The translations under genes were made by a program, and so were the position numbers. This document shows positions 11,040-20,765 of a DNA stretch of 64,000 nucleotides, piece after piece; positions within the stretch are counted from its first letter, which is position 1; the number at the start of each line of letters is the position of its first letter. Origin of the DNA: Diphasiastrum complanatum (Eukaryota; Streptophyta; Lycopodiopsida; Lycopodiales; Lycopodiaceae). The notes under the pieces are model-generated. The model saw nothing but the letters and a program-made list of their open reading frames with translations. It did no database searches and was not told where the DNA came from. The stretch lies in assembly GCA_029204225.1 (NCBI GenBank), contig CM055095.1:34187078-34251077 (forward strand), in the 5' to 3' direction.

Positions 11040-11715
11040 TGCAGATCTTTCCACTGATCTGGTCTGCAAGGGTTATCTTGTGCGAGGGTTGGCTGTGCGA
11101 GGGCTCTTTAGCTGTTTTTGTAGGTAAAAAACTTGATATCTTTCATATTTTTGGGAAGTAACTCTCGCAAGGTTCATAATAGCTGGATCTGATGTAGATC
11201 TCACTATAGAATTCTCTACGAGAGTTAACTCTCGCAAGAAGTGAAAATTTCACTGTCTGCGAGGGTTCAAAACCACTTTTTTGGCTTGATCTTCACCAGA
11301 TCTTCAGACTAACTCTCGCAGATTTCATCACTGATGTAAATTGACATTCTGAATCGATTAAGAGGGTCTGCGAGAGTTCTTACTGGAAGGATTTGCTGGA
11401 TCTTCAGTTTTTAGTGATTTTTTTGCATTTAAATCCAATTTTCGGCTTATTGGAATCAGACTAACTCTCACAAGCTCTTCTGTGTCCCAGTCTCATTGAG
11501 ATGGAACTTCAGACTCCTCTGCGAGAGTTCTTGACCACTGGAACATAAAATTTTACTGTCTACGAGGGTTCACTAGTACTTTCCCGTCTTTTTTTCATTG
11601 GAAACTCACGCACAGGCACTTAGATATCAAACTAACTCTCGCAAGTTTCTCTGTGTCCTGGTTCCACTGAGATGGAACTTTAGAGGGCTCTGCGAGAGTT
11701 CTTATGAAGATTTGA
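11040..11715. repeat. Array of TGCGAGAGTT / AACTCTCGCA motifs in the Tat-like 5' leader
   Basis: About a dozen copies in some 650 bp, in both orientations, for example near 11079, 11095, 11159, 11255, 11307, 11366, 11462, 11518, 11558, 11633 and 11690. Two copies meet head to head at 11219-11234 as the perfect 16-bp palindrome CGAGAGTTAACTCTCG. Variants are GCGAGGGTT and CTCACAAG. The array lies between the truncated 5' LTR and gag. The same motif recurs at 5770-6080. Confidence 0.7.
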
Positions 11716-11726
11716 ATTTTTTTGGA

Positions 11727-12074
11727 TGGGGAAGGCTCTTGCCCCTCAATCCTATTGGCTAATATTCACAATCCATATCCATTTATCTTGGACCCAACTT
11801 GATGGAAGGGTCCACAAAAAGTACATTAGAAATCACAAGATTCATGTGAGTCCCAATTTGGACCCAACTCTAAAAAGTAATCTCTAAGTTTAAGAATGAC
11901 ATTGGGCCTCTAGTTTTATGTTAATTCCAAGGCCCAAGTCATGTTTATTTTATTTACAACTTCATTTGTGTGCTCATTGGGCCATGGGCTTATACACGCA
12001 GGATGTCATGCCCTCGCAACACATTTTATTGGATAATTTTATTTATTTACACTTTGTTGGGAATACCCCCAACA
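11727..12074 (-). repeat. 5' LTR of the nested Tat-like element, truncated (348 bp)
   Basis: Matches the right portion of the 811-bp LTR at 1437-2247 (same ends ACACTTTGTTGGGAATACCC and CAACA). The other roughly 470 bp, which on the minus strand would be its 3' end together with the PBS, are missing; leader sequence abuts it near 11726. The loss would block reverse transcription. Confidence 0.8.
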
Positions 12075-12079
12075 TAAAC
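12075..12079. repeat. Target-site duplication TAAAC, right copy
   Basis: TAAAC follows directly after CCCAACA, pairing with 1432-1436. Beyond it the outer gypsy gag resumes. Confidence 0.85.
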
Positions 12080-12791
12080 TGATCAAGATAAGGAGCCAAA
12101 TCACTAGTATGGCAAAGGCTACGAAACAGATCACGTTGGCGAACCAACCACTGTGGGTCAATCATAGCATACGAGGATCATGACGAAAAGTAGGCCATAT
12201 GTGATCCTTCACGAGTAGGCTCAGAGTGATAAACACGCCACCAAGTCTGAGCTCTACGTTCTAAATGTAATGCGACCAACTTCACTTTTTGGGTTTCAGT
12301 CTTGGGATATATAAGAAAATAAGTCTCTAATTTAGAGAACCAATTTTCCAAGATATTTTTGTCAGACGAACCAGAATAAGTAGTAAGCTGGATGCGATCA
12401 CGAAAATCATGAGAAAAATGGGGCTCAAAATTACCTGAAAAAGTAGGAGAAGGAAATCTTGATGGTGCGTAGGGAAATCCAGGTGGTGGTATAGAAGACC
12501 CGAAAGGAGACCCATAAGGACTAGCACTAGATGAAGGGAAACCAACGTACTACCAAAAGCACCTCCTGAAGATGAAGCAGGAACAAGCATACTCAAAATA
12601 GGAAATGAAGGTGCTTTACCAGGACGATGAAGAATGTCTGGGGGGATGGTATCTCCTCGTGATAGGATAGTCTCAAGGCTAAAAAGAACATGATCAATAT
12701 GACTCTCAAGATGATCCATGCGGGCATCAACATGTGTGAAACGATCATCTAAAGAGCTCTACGGTGGGTTTTTTGATGAAGAAGTTGTCAT
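12080..12791 (-). pseudogene. Outer gypsy element: gag N-terminal part, disrupted
   Basis: The start is probably the ATG at 12791 (MTTSSSKNPP), followed by a TAG at codon 11. The frame then gives MDHLESHIDHVLFSLETIL, a Pro/Gly/Ser linker, and, after a frameshift near 12545, the capsid-type block KNILENWFSKLETYFLIYPK and ERRAQTWWRVYHSEP. The Trp-Phe and W-W-R positions are typical of Retrotrans_gag. The piece stops at the target duplication at 12079; its continuation is at 1436 downwards. Confidence 0.7.
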
Positions 12792-13299
12792 ATGGACTAA
12801 GGAAGAGACAAAACCTGAGGGAGAGGACGTTTGTTGTCACCCCAACTTAGCCTAACTTTCAAAATCACCAAAGATGGCACAGAAACAACCAATCAACATG
12901 GATAATAATCAAAAAATAAGGGGCTAAGAAAATAGAATAATGGACAGCAAATGTGCAAGGCCAATAAGTATAAGGGTTCTAACAAAATGGAAAAAAGGAG
13001 GAGGGTGTGAGGCAGCAAAATAACAAATATGAGAGGGAAATAGGGGGCTAGAAAAAGAGTAGTATTTGAACAAAAAGAGAGCAAGTAGGTGCAAAAAGAA
13101 AGTACAAATGGGTGCAAGCAGTACTTGGGTGGGTGCTGATTAGTTGTCCAATCAGTAGTGCCAACAAAGAGAGGTAAAAACTAAAGATATGACAGAATAG
13201 ATGCGCCAACCAACCACCAATCCGAATCCTCAACTCATACCAAATAAGTTGAAAAAAGTGTTGAAAGAAGGCACTAGACATGACAAATAATCAGTAAAA

Positions 13300-14017
13300 T
13301 GAGCAGTAAGTCGATGGAGAAATCCATCGAGAATGGTAAGATAATAGGGCGCTGGGAAGCAACTACCAAGATCCACAATATGCTAAAAAATAGGCTAGAA
13401 AGGGTGCTGAAGTAAGGCGCCGATCAACCTCCAATCAATAGCCAAAACGGACAGCAAGTCGGTGAAAAGGATCGCTAAAAATGAGATGGTAGTAGGGCGC
13501 TGGACAGCCTCCAATCAATATAAAAAATGGACAGCAAATTGGTGACGAAAAGTGTCGAAAATGATGAGGTAGTAGGGCATTGGGCAATAGCTACCAAATC
13601 TTTAAAAACAATCGAAATCTGCCGAAAAAATCGATGAAAGTGATGGGTGGATAGCAAATCGGTGACGAAAAGTGTCAAAAATGATGAGGTAGTAGGGCGC
13701 TGGACAATAGCTACCAAATCTACGAAAACAATGAAAATCTGCCCAAAAAAATCGACAAAAGTGATGGGTTAGTAGGGCGCTGGACATCCTCCACCAAAAC
13801 TACAAAAAATGATGAAGAAATCATTAAAAGTAATGGGCAGTAGGGCGCTGAATAGCCACCACCAATCTGCAAAAATGACAGAGAAAAATCGATGAAAGTG
13901 ATGGGTGGTAGGGCACCGGACAGCCTCCACCAATCTGTAGGAAGGTTGATGGAGAAAAATCGATGAAAGTGATGGGTGGTAGGGCACTGGACAGCCTCCA
14001 CCAATCTGCAAGAAAGT
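13300..14017. repeat. Imperfect tandem repeats in the leader of the outer gypsy element
   Basis: Between PBS and gag the sequence repeats a block containing ATCGATGAAAGTGATGGGTG then a GTAGGGCRCTGGACAGCC-like word and CCAATCTG. The two most alike units are 13881-13937 and 13952-14009 (71-bp step). Older, diverged copies extend left to about 13300, some with GCAAATCGGTGACG inserted. Hydrophobic short frames across the region come from the repeat and are not proteins. Confidence 0.7.
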
Positions 14018-14029
14018 GCTCTGATACCA
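14018..14029 (-). other. Primer-binding site of the outer gypsy element
   Basis: On the minus strand this reads TGGTATCAGAGC, the usual plant PBS complementary to the 3' end of initiator-Met tRNA. It fixes the direction of the outer element and the position of its 5' LTR just to the right. Confidence 0.8.
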
Positions 14030-14387
14030 AGTTACAAGCAAGATTCACTAGCTATGCTACAAAGCAGGACTTAAGGTGGAAAGCAAAAAAAGAATGCTTA
14101 AAGAGGCTAAAGAGGAGCAATCATCATAAACTGCATAAAGGAATACAATGACGCCCTACTTATACCCTCTCCCTGAATCAAATGGAGGATTCAAAAAAGA
14201 GAGGAAAAAAGATTTGGAGAGAAAATAGTGCGCCCTCCCAATAGGAAAACCACCACTCCAAATCAATGTGACCAAGTCCTAAAAATATAACCAAATAGGG
14301 CCCAAGGCCAGTATATGAATAAAAAGGGCCCTTAGGCCTGCTTATGCATAATAACAATAAAAGATTGGGTGCGGCGAATGTAATGAG
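14030..14387 (-). repeat. Putative 5' LTR of the outer gypsy element
   Basis: The stretch from the PBS to the next element's target duplication has no reading frame. On the minus strand it ends GCTTGTAACT next to the PBS, not a clean CA end. The partner LTR is outside the window, and the left boundary may have been lost where the copia element at 14388 inserted. Assignment is by position only. Confidence 0.45.
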
Positions 14388-15041
14388 TGTGAGAGATTTC
14401 AACTAGTTTAGTCTAGTTTAGTCATATTTTGGTGAATTGTCAATAAGAGGCCAAAACTCATTTTAGACTTAGAGATAAACTTTTTGAAGTTATATTAGTT
14501 TAAAATACATTCAATAAACACTTTTTGAAAGTGTGGGAAAGTTGGTAATCGAGTTTGAGAGAGATTCAAATTTGAACTTTGGGTACATTGAATCTAGACC
14601 CAAAAATAGTAGGGTTTACATTTTGGAGGGAAAGCCAAGTGGCCAAATAGGGTTTGGAAACTCTATAAAAGGATGTAACTCATGGAGAGACACATCTTCT
14701 CTCTTCTATCTCTCATTTCATCATTATACATGGTTCTCTTTGGGTTCTACTACTCATTGGTGCACTCTCATGATGTTATCTTGCGATTCTATGTGTAGAA
14801 TGGTCATTTACTGTTATTTTTTGATCCACACGTGTGAAATACAGTAGGGTACTGTAATTGTACGGAAAGCAAACATATTTTATGTTTTGGTTCATGTTTG
14901 ATCAAGTTCTCTTAGAGTTTGCATCTCATTTTGTATGTAGATGCTGATTTTTTTACATTGGCAGGATTGTTGGTTTGCTCCTTATTGTAACCATAGATCA
15001 GGGACATGGATTAAATCTTGAATGATCTGAAATCCTTCACA
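14388..15041 (+). repeat. 5' LTR of family C copia element (654 bp)
   Basis: Starts TGTGAGAGATTTCAAC and ends AAATCCTTCACA. A TATA box TATAAAA lies at 14664-14670, placing U3 to its left and the expected transcript start about 30 bp to its right. Nearly the same as 17391-18043 over its whole length. Confidence 0.9.
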
Positions 15042-15053
15042 TGGTATTAGAGC
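15042..15053 (+). other. PBS of family C copia element
   Basis: TGGTATTAGAGC directly follows the LTR; it differs by one base from the consensus TGGTATCAGAGC for initiator-Met tRNA. Confidence 0.8.
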
Positions 15054-15566
15054 AGATTGATCTCTACTCAAAAATCAGCATTTTTGCATGTGTAGAATTG
15101 ATCTTTTGTAGGTCAAAACTAAATATAGGGTTATATACTTGATCAATTCTGATTTCACACTTGGCTTACTAGATTTAGATGATATTTGGTGCATTAGGAA
15201 GGTCTCAGTGGAGTCAACAAGAATATTTATCAAGTTTCTACAAATTGCATGTAGAATTTGAGATATTCAATTTTTTGTGATTTTGTCAAAACCCTAATTT
15301 TGATTGGATCTCTAGTTTGTGAGGTTATTGAAATTCATTTGAGTGTGTTTCAATCTTAGGAAGTGGCAAGAATCATTAGATTGAGGATAGATCATAGGTT
15401 GATCAAGATTTCACTATTCTATGTGTTGATTTTCTAGTTAGAGTGCTACAAGAGATTTGAGAGGTTCCATATCTTTGTGATTTCTTCTTGAGTTCATTTT
15501 TTGACATTAAAAGAGAGTGCTTTGTGCATTGGAACAGGTTGAAAGAGAAGATCAGGTCACTTCAAC

Positions 15567-16254
15567 ATGGCTACAAGTGGAGGCTTTATGTTGGAGAGCA
15601 AATATGATAGGCTTACCTCAATCAACTATTCTACTTGGAAGGTGAGGATGGAGTCCTTATTGGAGATGAATGAGTTGATGGAGATTGTTGCAGGTGTGGA
15701 AGAGACGCCTCAAGCACCTCAAGATTAAGTGAGGTATGACAAGAGAGCAAAGAAAGCTCTACGTGTGATTAAGATGAATGTTACCAATGAACTTCTCAAG
15801 GAGATTGGTAAGTGCACATCATCTTTGGAGGCTTGGGAAGCTTTGAAGAAGCTTTATGAATCCAAGTCTACATCAAGAGTGCTTACTCTTAGGCGGCAAA
15901 TCTTTCAGAATTTGCAAAAGAAGGAAGAGAGTACTCATGCTTTTGTTTTTAGGGTTAAAGCATTCAATGATGAGTTAGCATGTATTGATGAAAGCATTAG
16001 GGAGGTAGAACTTGTTCAAGTTATACTTAATGGCTTGTTGGATGATCATGCTAATCTTGTTCAAAGTTTTTCTATAGGCTATGTTCATCAAAGGCAAGTT
16101 CAAGGGAAAAGGCAAAGGCAAGTGGTCTAAAGGGCAAGATCAAGGTGAGGCTTCTTCTTTTGACAAAAAGAAAGATAAGTCTAAGTTGAAATGCTTTTAT
16201 TGTGGAATCAAAGGGCATTTTGCAAATGAATGTTTGAAGAAGAAAAGAGATTAA
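15567..16254 (+). pseudogene. Family C copia gag, stop and internal deletion
   Basis: The ATG at 15567 opens a copia-type gag (YSTWKVRMESLLEMNELM is its typical N-terminal block). A TAA at 15726-15728 interrupts the frame at codon 54, after which the same frame runs on with MNVTNELLKEIGKC and LRRQIFQNLQKKEE. Near 16074 a deletion relative to the sister copies (29511-30167; 55674-55880) removes the segment before the zinc knuckle and shifts frame. The knuckle CFYCGIKGHFANEC itself is intact at 16192-16233, followed by a stop. Gag would be the structural RNA-binding protein; this copy cannot make it full length. Confidence 0.75.
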
Positions 16255-16717
16255 GGTAGCAAGCAAATCAAATTTACTAGTGCATTCATGAAGGAGGTGG
16301 TTCTTCCACATTCTTTTGTTATGATTCCAAGAAAGTCATTTTTCCAGCAAGTGGAGTCACATGTCTTCATAAAGAGAGTAGCTCAAATGGTTCTATCAAG
16401 AGACTTGGTGAGGGAGATAGTCACAACTCAAGGAGAAGATAAGTATGTAAAGAGTTCAAAGTAGGATGTACTTTGAATGATGTCATTGTGAATGATAGTG
16501 AGAAAGAATCATTATCATATGAGTTATTACCTAAAACATTGAGTAGAAGTTCTTGTTTGAAAAAGATTACTTCAATCATCCTTATGTTGAAGGTACTAAT
16601 CACTTTTTCCATGGCTTCTAATGTTTTTGAGGTTTCTACTTCTTATGATGCAATCATTAAGAGGTACTCTTATGAAGGAAAGAGCAATGGAAGATTGGTT
16701 CTTGGAGGATCGAAGGC

Positions 16718-17092
16718 ATGGATCTCACATCTCTTCATCAACTCAAAGGATTCTATGATTGTGAATTGATCACTCATGATCGAGATGGCAAAAGGTTGGC
16801 TGGAGAAGACTACATGGAGCAAATCGAGAGGCAATTTCTTCAAGACAAGGGAGATCTCATTGGTGAGCTTATTGAGGGTTTTTATGGACTCAAGAAGGCT
16901 GAATTTATTAGGTTTGATACTCATCTTCACCTACTCTACTTCATGTTGGACGGAAAGTTTGGAATCTATCTTTTGATTTATGATGGTGACATTGGTGACA
17001 TTGTTTTCACTAACCTTTGTGGAAATTCGAAATCAAGCATTGATGAGATCTTGTTGGATCTAGATCATATGTTTGAGAGGGAGTATTTATAG
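16718..17092 (+). pseudogene. Degenerate reverse-transcriptase remnant in the family C element
   Basis: A 124-codon frame keeps the spacing of a copia RT in worn form: GELIEGFYGLKKAEFIRF corresponds to the usual SLYGLKQAPR block, and LLIYDGDIGDIVFT to the LLVYVDDIIFT active-site block, with the second catalytic Asp of the YVDD box not in place. Integrase sequence does not precede it. The frame stops at 17090. Read as RT it is certainly inactive; the identification rests on these two blocks only. Confidence 0.5.
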
Positions 17093-17129
17093 AGGTTCAG
17101 GTCTGAAGATATTCATATCTTTGATGATC

Positions 17130-17390
17130 AAGAGAAAGGTAAGCAAGTGGAAGTGACTCACTTTGCTTTACTCACATGTTTTGGAGAATTTTCTTGTTCT
17201 AGTTATATCTTGATGTGTAAAATTGATGTAAGAAATAGTGAAGCATCCAATTTGGACACTATTCTCTATATCAATTATGAAAGATACTTTAGAACCTTAG
17301 AAAGGAGATCTATACTTAGGATGGAGATCATTCTAAAGTTGGATCAAAGTTATATTGTCAAAACTATGCCAAAACTAGTTGAAGCGGGAG
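17130..17390 (+). other. 3' non-coding tail of family C, shared with the copy at 27745-27964
   Basis: The open 82-codon frame at 17147-17395 and the minus frame at 27964-27740 align in translation (CKIDVRNSEAS against CKIDVRNCEAS; RMEIILKLDQS against RMEIILKFDQS). Both end in the polypurine tract at the 3' LTR. It is conserved family sequence, but whether it ever coded is unclear. Confidence 0.5.
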
Positions 17391-18043
17391 TGTGAGAGAT
17401 TTCAACTAGTTTAGTCTAGTTTAATCATATTTTGGTAAATTGTCAATAAGAGGCCAAAACTCATTTTAGACTTAGAGATAAACTTTTTGATGTTATATTA
17501 GTTTAAAATACATTCAATAAACACTTTTTGAAAGTGTGGGAAAGTTGGTAGTCGAGTTTGAGAGAGATTCAAATTTGAACTTTGGGTACATTGAATCTAG
17601 ACCCAAAAATAGTAGGGTTTACATTTTGGAAGGAAAGCCAAGTGGCTAAATAGGGTTTGGAAACTCTATAAAAGGATGTAACTCATGGAGAGACACATCT
17701 ACTCTCTTCTATCTCTCATTTCATCACTATACATGGTTCTCTTTGGGTTCTACTACTCATTGGTGCACTCTCATGATGGTATCTTGCGATTATATGTGTA
17801 GAATGGTCATTTATTGCTGTTTTTGGATCCACACGTGTGAAATACAGTAGGGTATTGTAATTGTACAGACAGCAAACATATTTTATGTTTGGTTCATGTT
17901 TGATCAAGTTCTCTTAGAGTTTGCATCTCATTTTGTATGTAGATGCTGATTTTTCTACATTGGCAGGATTGTTCGTTTGCTCCTTATTGTAACCAAAGAT
18001 TAGGGATATGGATTGGATCTTGAATGATCTGAAATCCTTCACA
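17391..18043 (+). repeat. 3' LTR of family C copia element (653 bp)
   Basis: Same ends and TATA box (17667-17673) as the 5' LTR, preceded by the purine tract GAAGCGGGAG. It is followed by ATGAT, the partner of ATGAG at 14383-14387. Confidence 0.9.
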
Positions 18044-19679
18044 ATGATCCAGGTCCATAGCTGTGATCTGCATACTACACTAGATCCTAACAGAATTTTA
18101 ACTTGGTATCCAAGTGGCAGGGTGTTGTAGGTATGCACGATCTGGTGGAGCCATCGTCGATGTCTTTCACCAGGTAGAGTGACACTCGAAGTGTCTCAAG
18201 GGAGGGGACTCCATACAAGATATCGAAAGTACGGATGGCAAGAGACAACAAAGTTCCTTCAATTGGAGTTTTGAGAAAGATCAAAACGGTTGTCATAAGC
18301 TGAATTCTTGGAAGAATTTACAAAGAAATTGCTCAAAACGATGTATTGCTTCAGAAAGTGATTGTGATAGGAAGTTGGCCAGAGCTCTATGAGTACTCCA
18401 TCAATTAGGGAGCAGAGTAGATCAAAATGGGCTACAGGATATTGACAACTCAGAGCTTAGAGGATTTTGAAATCCATTTATAGTGGTGGGAGAAAGAAGC
18501 AATTTGGAAAATTGCCGATAGGTGGTCTAGTTGGGCAAAAACTTAAAACCATGGATCTTTCTCTATACTCAACAGAATCGGGCACTGTAAATTGCTACCT
18601 TGCTTGATTTTATAGAGGCCAAGCAAGTGTTAGAAGCTTGGAACCATTCATGAAGCATTCAAGGAGCAATTAACCTTTCTTATCAACTATGGTAAAAAGA
18701 CAAATATGGTTTACAGTAGGAAAATGACGGATCTTTCTTGGTAGGAGATCATTTTTGAAGCTGTAAAGGCATAGAATTGGGTGCCTTGGTGCTTACAAGG
18801 AGTGGCTAAGAGGCCATGGACAACCATTGAGTAATAAAGCAACAATCCATCTCTGAAGCTATGGAAGAAAAACTCAGCTAGGGTTTAGAATCAAGAACTT
18901 CTGGATCTTTCTCTGTAGAAGATGAATCCTTGAGTTGTAAAATGCTAGAACTGGATGCCCAGGTGAGATCATTTAGATTGGAGATGGTCATGGATGGCCT
19001 TCATTTCAAATATTCAGTTCATTTTTGCAAGTAAAATGGTCTATGGCCTAACTATAACTAGAAGGCACCTTTTTTGGCCATCCTTGGGCCAAATTGACCC
19101 TCGAAACTGGCTTCTCAAAGCTAGCGGACATAGCAACGTCACCAAGTAGGGAGAAACATGTTTTAAGGAGTTCTCATCACCATTTTATTGAGCGGAGTGC
19201 AAGTGACCTAGTGATGGGCTACATTCGTCGTTTGGGTACCATATGGCCAAATTTGGGACAATTTTTGGATGGTGAAACCTGTTACAAGGCTGTACAATGA
19301 GGCATTATCACTTCAAAATCATTATCACTTACTTATGATAGGGTTTGGAAGTGGTAAATGCGATACGGGACAAATGATAACGGAATTGTGTGGGAAAAGC
19401 TAGTATTGTTGACAGAAGTGCAGTTTGGAATCGTGACTACTCATTATTGGCGACAATTTTGAGAGGGCAAGCAATCACAGGTGAGATGCAATCATGGTAT
19501 CCTGGTTACAGGTGAAAAATTCTTGTGATCAAATTCAATTTTTGGAGCTATAACCAACCAATGTCAAGTGGCGATTTGGGGGAACGCTCTGATTGTTGGC
19601 AGTGGCATTGTCGAGTCGGGTGGTAGCTGCATTGACACACACATCTAAAATCTAGAAAATTTTTGTTCGAAGGGAAATG
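18044..19679. other. Gene-free stretch, worn retroelement leader likely
   Basis: No convincing reading frame on either strand. A PBS-like word TTGGTATCCAAG lies at 18103-18114, preceded by an AACAGAATTTTAAC run that could be the end of an LTR. The rest is simple-looking sequence with repeated GGATCTTTCTC words. No promoter, RNA gene or repeat array was recognised. Confidence 0.3.
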
Positions 19680-19754
19680 TGTGTAGAACAACTGATCAGA
19701 TAGATCTTAATTCTACTAACAAAGCGCGTAGTTTACTTGACAAAGGATAAAACA

Positions 19755-20170
19755 CGAACGCGAACTCGAAACATTTCTATTCGTGATCAACCTAAGGATT
19801 CGTGAAATTTGTCTTGCAGTCAACTCGAAAGATTTGCGAAAGATTTGCGAAACAATTCCTTGTAGAAGCTCGTGGCTTTCTTGTTGAAGCTTGAAAGATT
19901 CGCGAACAAAATCTTGTCGCAAAATATTCTATTTCCTCTTCAAACCTCAGATGTCGCAAAATTGTCGCAAAAAATTCGTGAAATCTTCTGGACTATTTTG
20001 TCGCGAACAGTTCACAAAATATTCTAATTCTTTTTCAAGCTCAAGAATTGTCATCTGTCGCGAACAATTCATGAAAGACAAAAATGTCGCGAAGAGACAA
20101 GTGTCGTGAATAATTCGCGAAACACAAAACTAAGACGAAGAGATGGACTGTTGTGAATAACTCGCGAACA
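19755..20170 (+). repeat. Array of TTCGCGAA-like motifs upstream of a TATA box
   Basis: About sixteen copies of WTCGCGAAM or one-base variants (TTGCGAAA, TCGCAAAA, TTCGTGAA) in some 410 bp. Clear copies are near 19899, 20000, 20057, 20086, 20113 and 20160. TTCGCGAA is a perfect 8-bp palindrome and resembles E2F-type sites (TTTCGCGC) only loosely. Confidence 0.65.
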
Positions 20171-20267
20171 GAATTTATTCGACCCTAGAAATAGAGCATC
20201 TATTTGAATATCAACCATCGTAAACAATTAGATATCTACTATTACAGCATTGAAAGGCCAAAAGACC

Positions 20268-20275
20268 TATAAATA
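20268..20275 (+). promoter_or_regulatory. TATA box of the family E LTR
   Basis: TATAAATA between two copies of AAGGCCAAAWGACCT (20255-20268 and 20277-20291), about 100 bp downstream of the last TCGCGAA motif and 380 bp before the PBS. Confidence 0.5.
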
Positions 20276-20652
20276 AAAGGCCAAATGACCTGTCCTATAA
20301 CAATATAAATACATTTGCACTACTCGTTGTAACTAACTCAATCAGAGACACAACATTGAGATAAAACAACAAGAGATGTATATTGATGATTCAGATTCAG
20401 AGCTATAAAAATTCATTTTTGATCAATAGTTTCGTATTGTCTTAATTGTCTCTTACTTCCGCATATAATTTTCGCACACATATTCAATTAGAACTAATAC
20501 TGTTCTATTAGTACATAGATCATATACAATCTCGATTGAAGACACTGATATTAGTTTGATTTATTCAAACTTGCATCGTGTTCTTTGTGGAAGAATAATA
20601 ACTATTTTCCCTATAGTTGTCTTAGAGCTTACGGAATTAAATCTGATACAGT

Positions 20653-20664
20653 GGTATTAGAGCA
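20653..20664 (+). other. PBS of family E, with local tandem duplication
   Basis: TGGTATTAGAGC follows the LTR end after one base. The block AGAGCWTACGGAATTAAAKYTGATACAGTGGTAT occurs twice in tandem (from about 20624 and 20659), so a second TGGTAT is present at about 20691. Confidence 0.65.
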
Positions 20665-20765
20665 TACGGAATTAAAGTTGATACAGTGGTATCTTCGCAT
20701 CTCTCTCAACATTCTTCGTACATCCATCAGTAAGCCGCTATATGGAGGTTATTCAGAATTAAAAG

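Larger units (their letters stand above)
1437..12074 (-). mobile_element. Nested Tat/Athila-like Ty3/gypsy element, inserted in the outer gypsy gag
   Basis: A 10.6-kb minus-strand element bounded by LTR sequence starting TG and ending CA and by a perfect TAAAC duplication. Reading 5' to 3': truncated 5' LTR (12074-11727), leader with a short-motif array, gag with two zinc-knuckle-like boxes, then a protease segment in the opposite orientation, then integrase directly, a second motif array, a long extra reading frame, and the 3' LTR (2247-1437). RT and RNase H are absent. The integrase type (VATDYLTKWVEA) and an extra frame after integrase suggest the plant Tat/Athila/Ogre group; that is inference. 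The PBS and the end of the 5' LTR are missing, so the copy is defective. Confidence 0.85.
1..14387 (-). mobile_element. Ty3/gypsy LTR retrotransposon (outer element), 5' part, interrupted and cut by window edge
   Basis: Reading on the minus strand from 14387 down, the order is a putative 5' LTR, a primer-binding site matching the usual initiator-Met tRNA form, a repeat-rich leader, gag, and a gag-protease piece that runs to the left edge. Gag is split: the first half lies at 12080-12791 and the rest resumes at 1436. Everything between is a later gypsy insertion flanked by TAAAC on both sides. RT, integrase and the 3' LTR are not in the window. Frameshifts in gag and a broken protease motif show it is inactive. 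Assignment to gypsy rests on the Retrotrans_gag-like stretch and the protease; the sublineage is unresolved. Confidence 0.75.
14388..18043 (+). mobile_element. Non-autonomous Ty1/copia element with two complete LTRs (family C)
   Basis: A 3656-bp element. Both LTRs start TGTGAGAGATTTC and end CTTCACA; flanking bases are ATGAG and ATGAT, an imperfect 5-bp target duplication. PBS and polypurine tract (GAAGCGGGAG before 17391) are present. Internally only a stop-containing gag and a degenerate RT scrap remain; protease, integrase core and RNase H are missing. The LTRs differ at few positions, which suggests recent movement, so it was probably mobilised in trans. Related copies are at 27115-30254 and 55674-55880. 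Confidence 0.85.
19680..20651 (+). repeat. Probable 5' LTR of a copia element (family E)
   Basis: The right end is set by CTGATACA at 20644-20651 followed by a PBS. A TATA box TATAAATA lies at 20268-20275. The left end is not fixed; TGTGTAGAAC near 19679 is one candidate. There is no second LTR in the window. The part upstream of the TATA box is filled by the TCGCGAA array, which would be in U3, that is, in the promoter region. Confidence 0.5.

Noticed and set aside
12893-14048. Phe- and His-rich minus frames suggesting a repeat protein
   Set aside because: They follow the leader tandem repeats in several frames; no start or codon bias supports translation.
1437-14387. One very large gypsy element
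   Set aside because: The TAAAC duplication, internal LTRs and the split of gag at 1436/12080 show two nested elements.
18044-19679. Possible host gene between retroelements
   Set aside because: No frame above about 70 codons, no splice-like structure, and a PBS-like word suggests worn retroelement leader.
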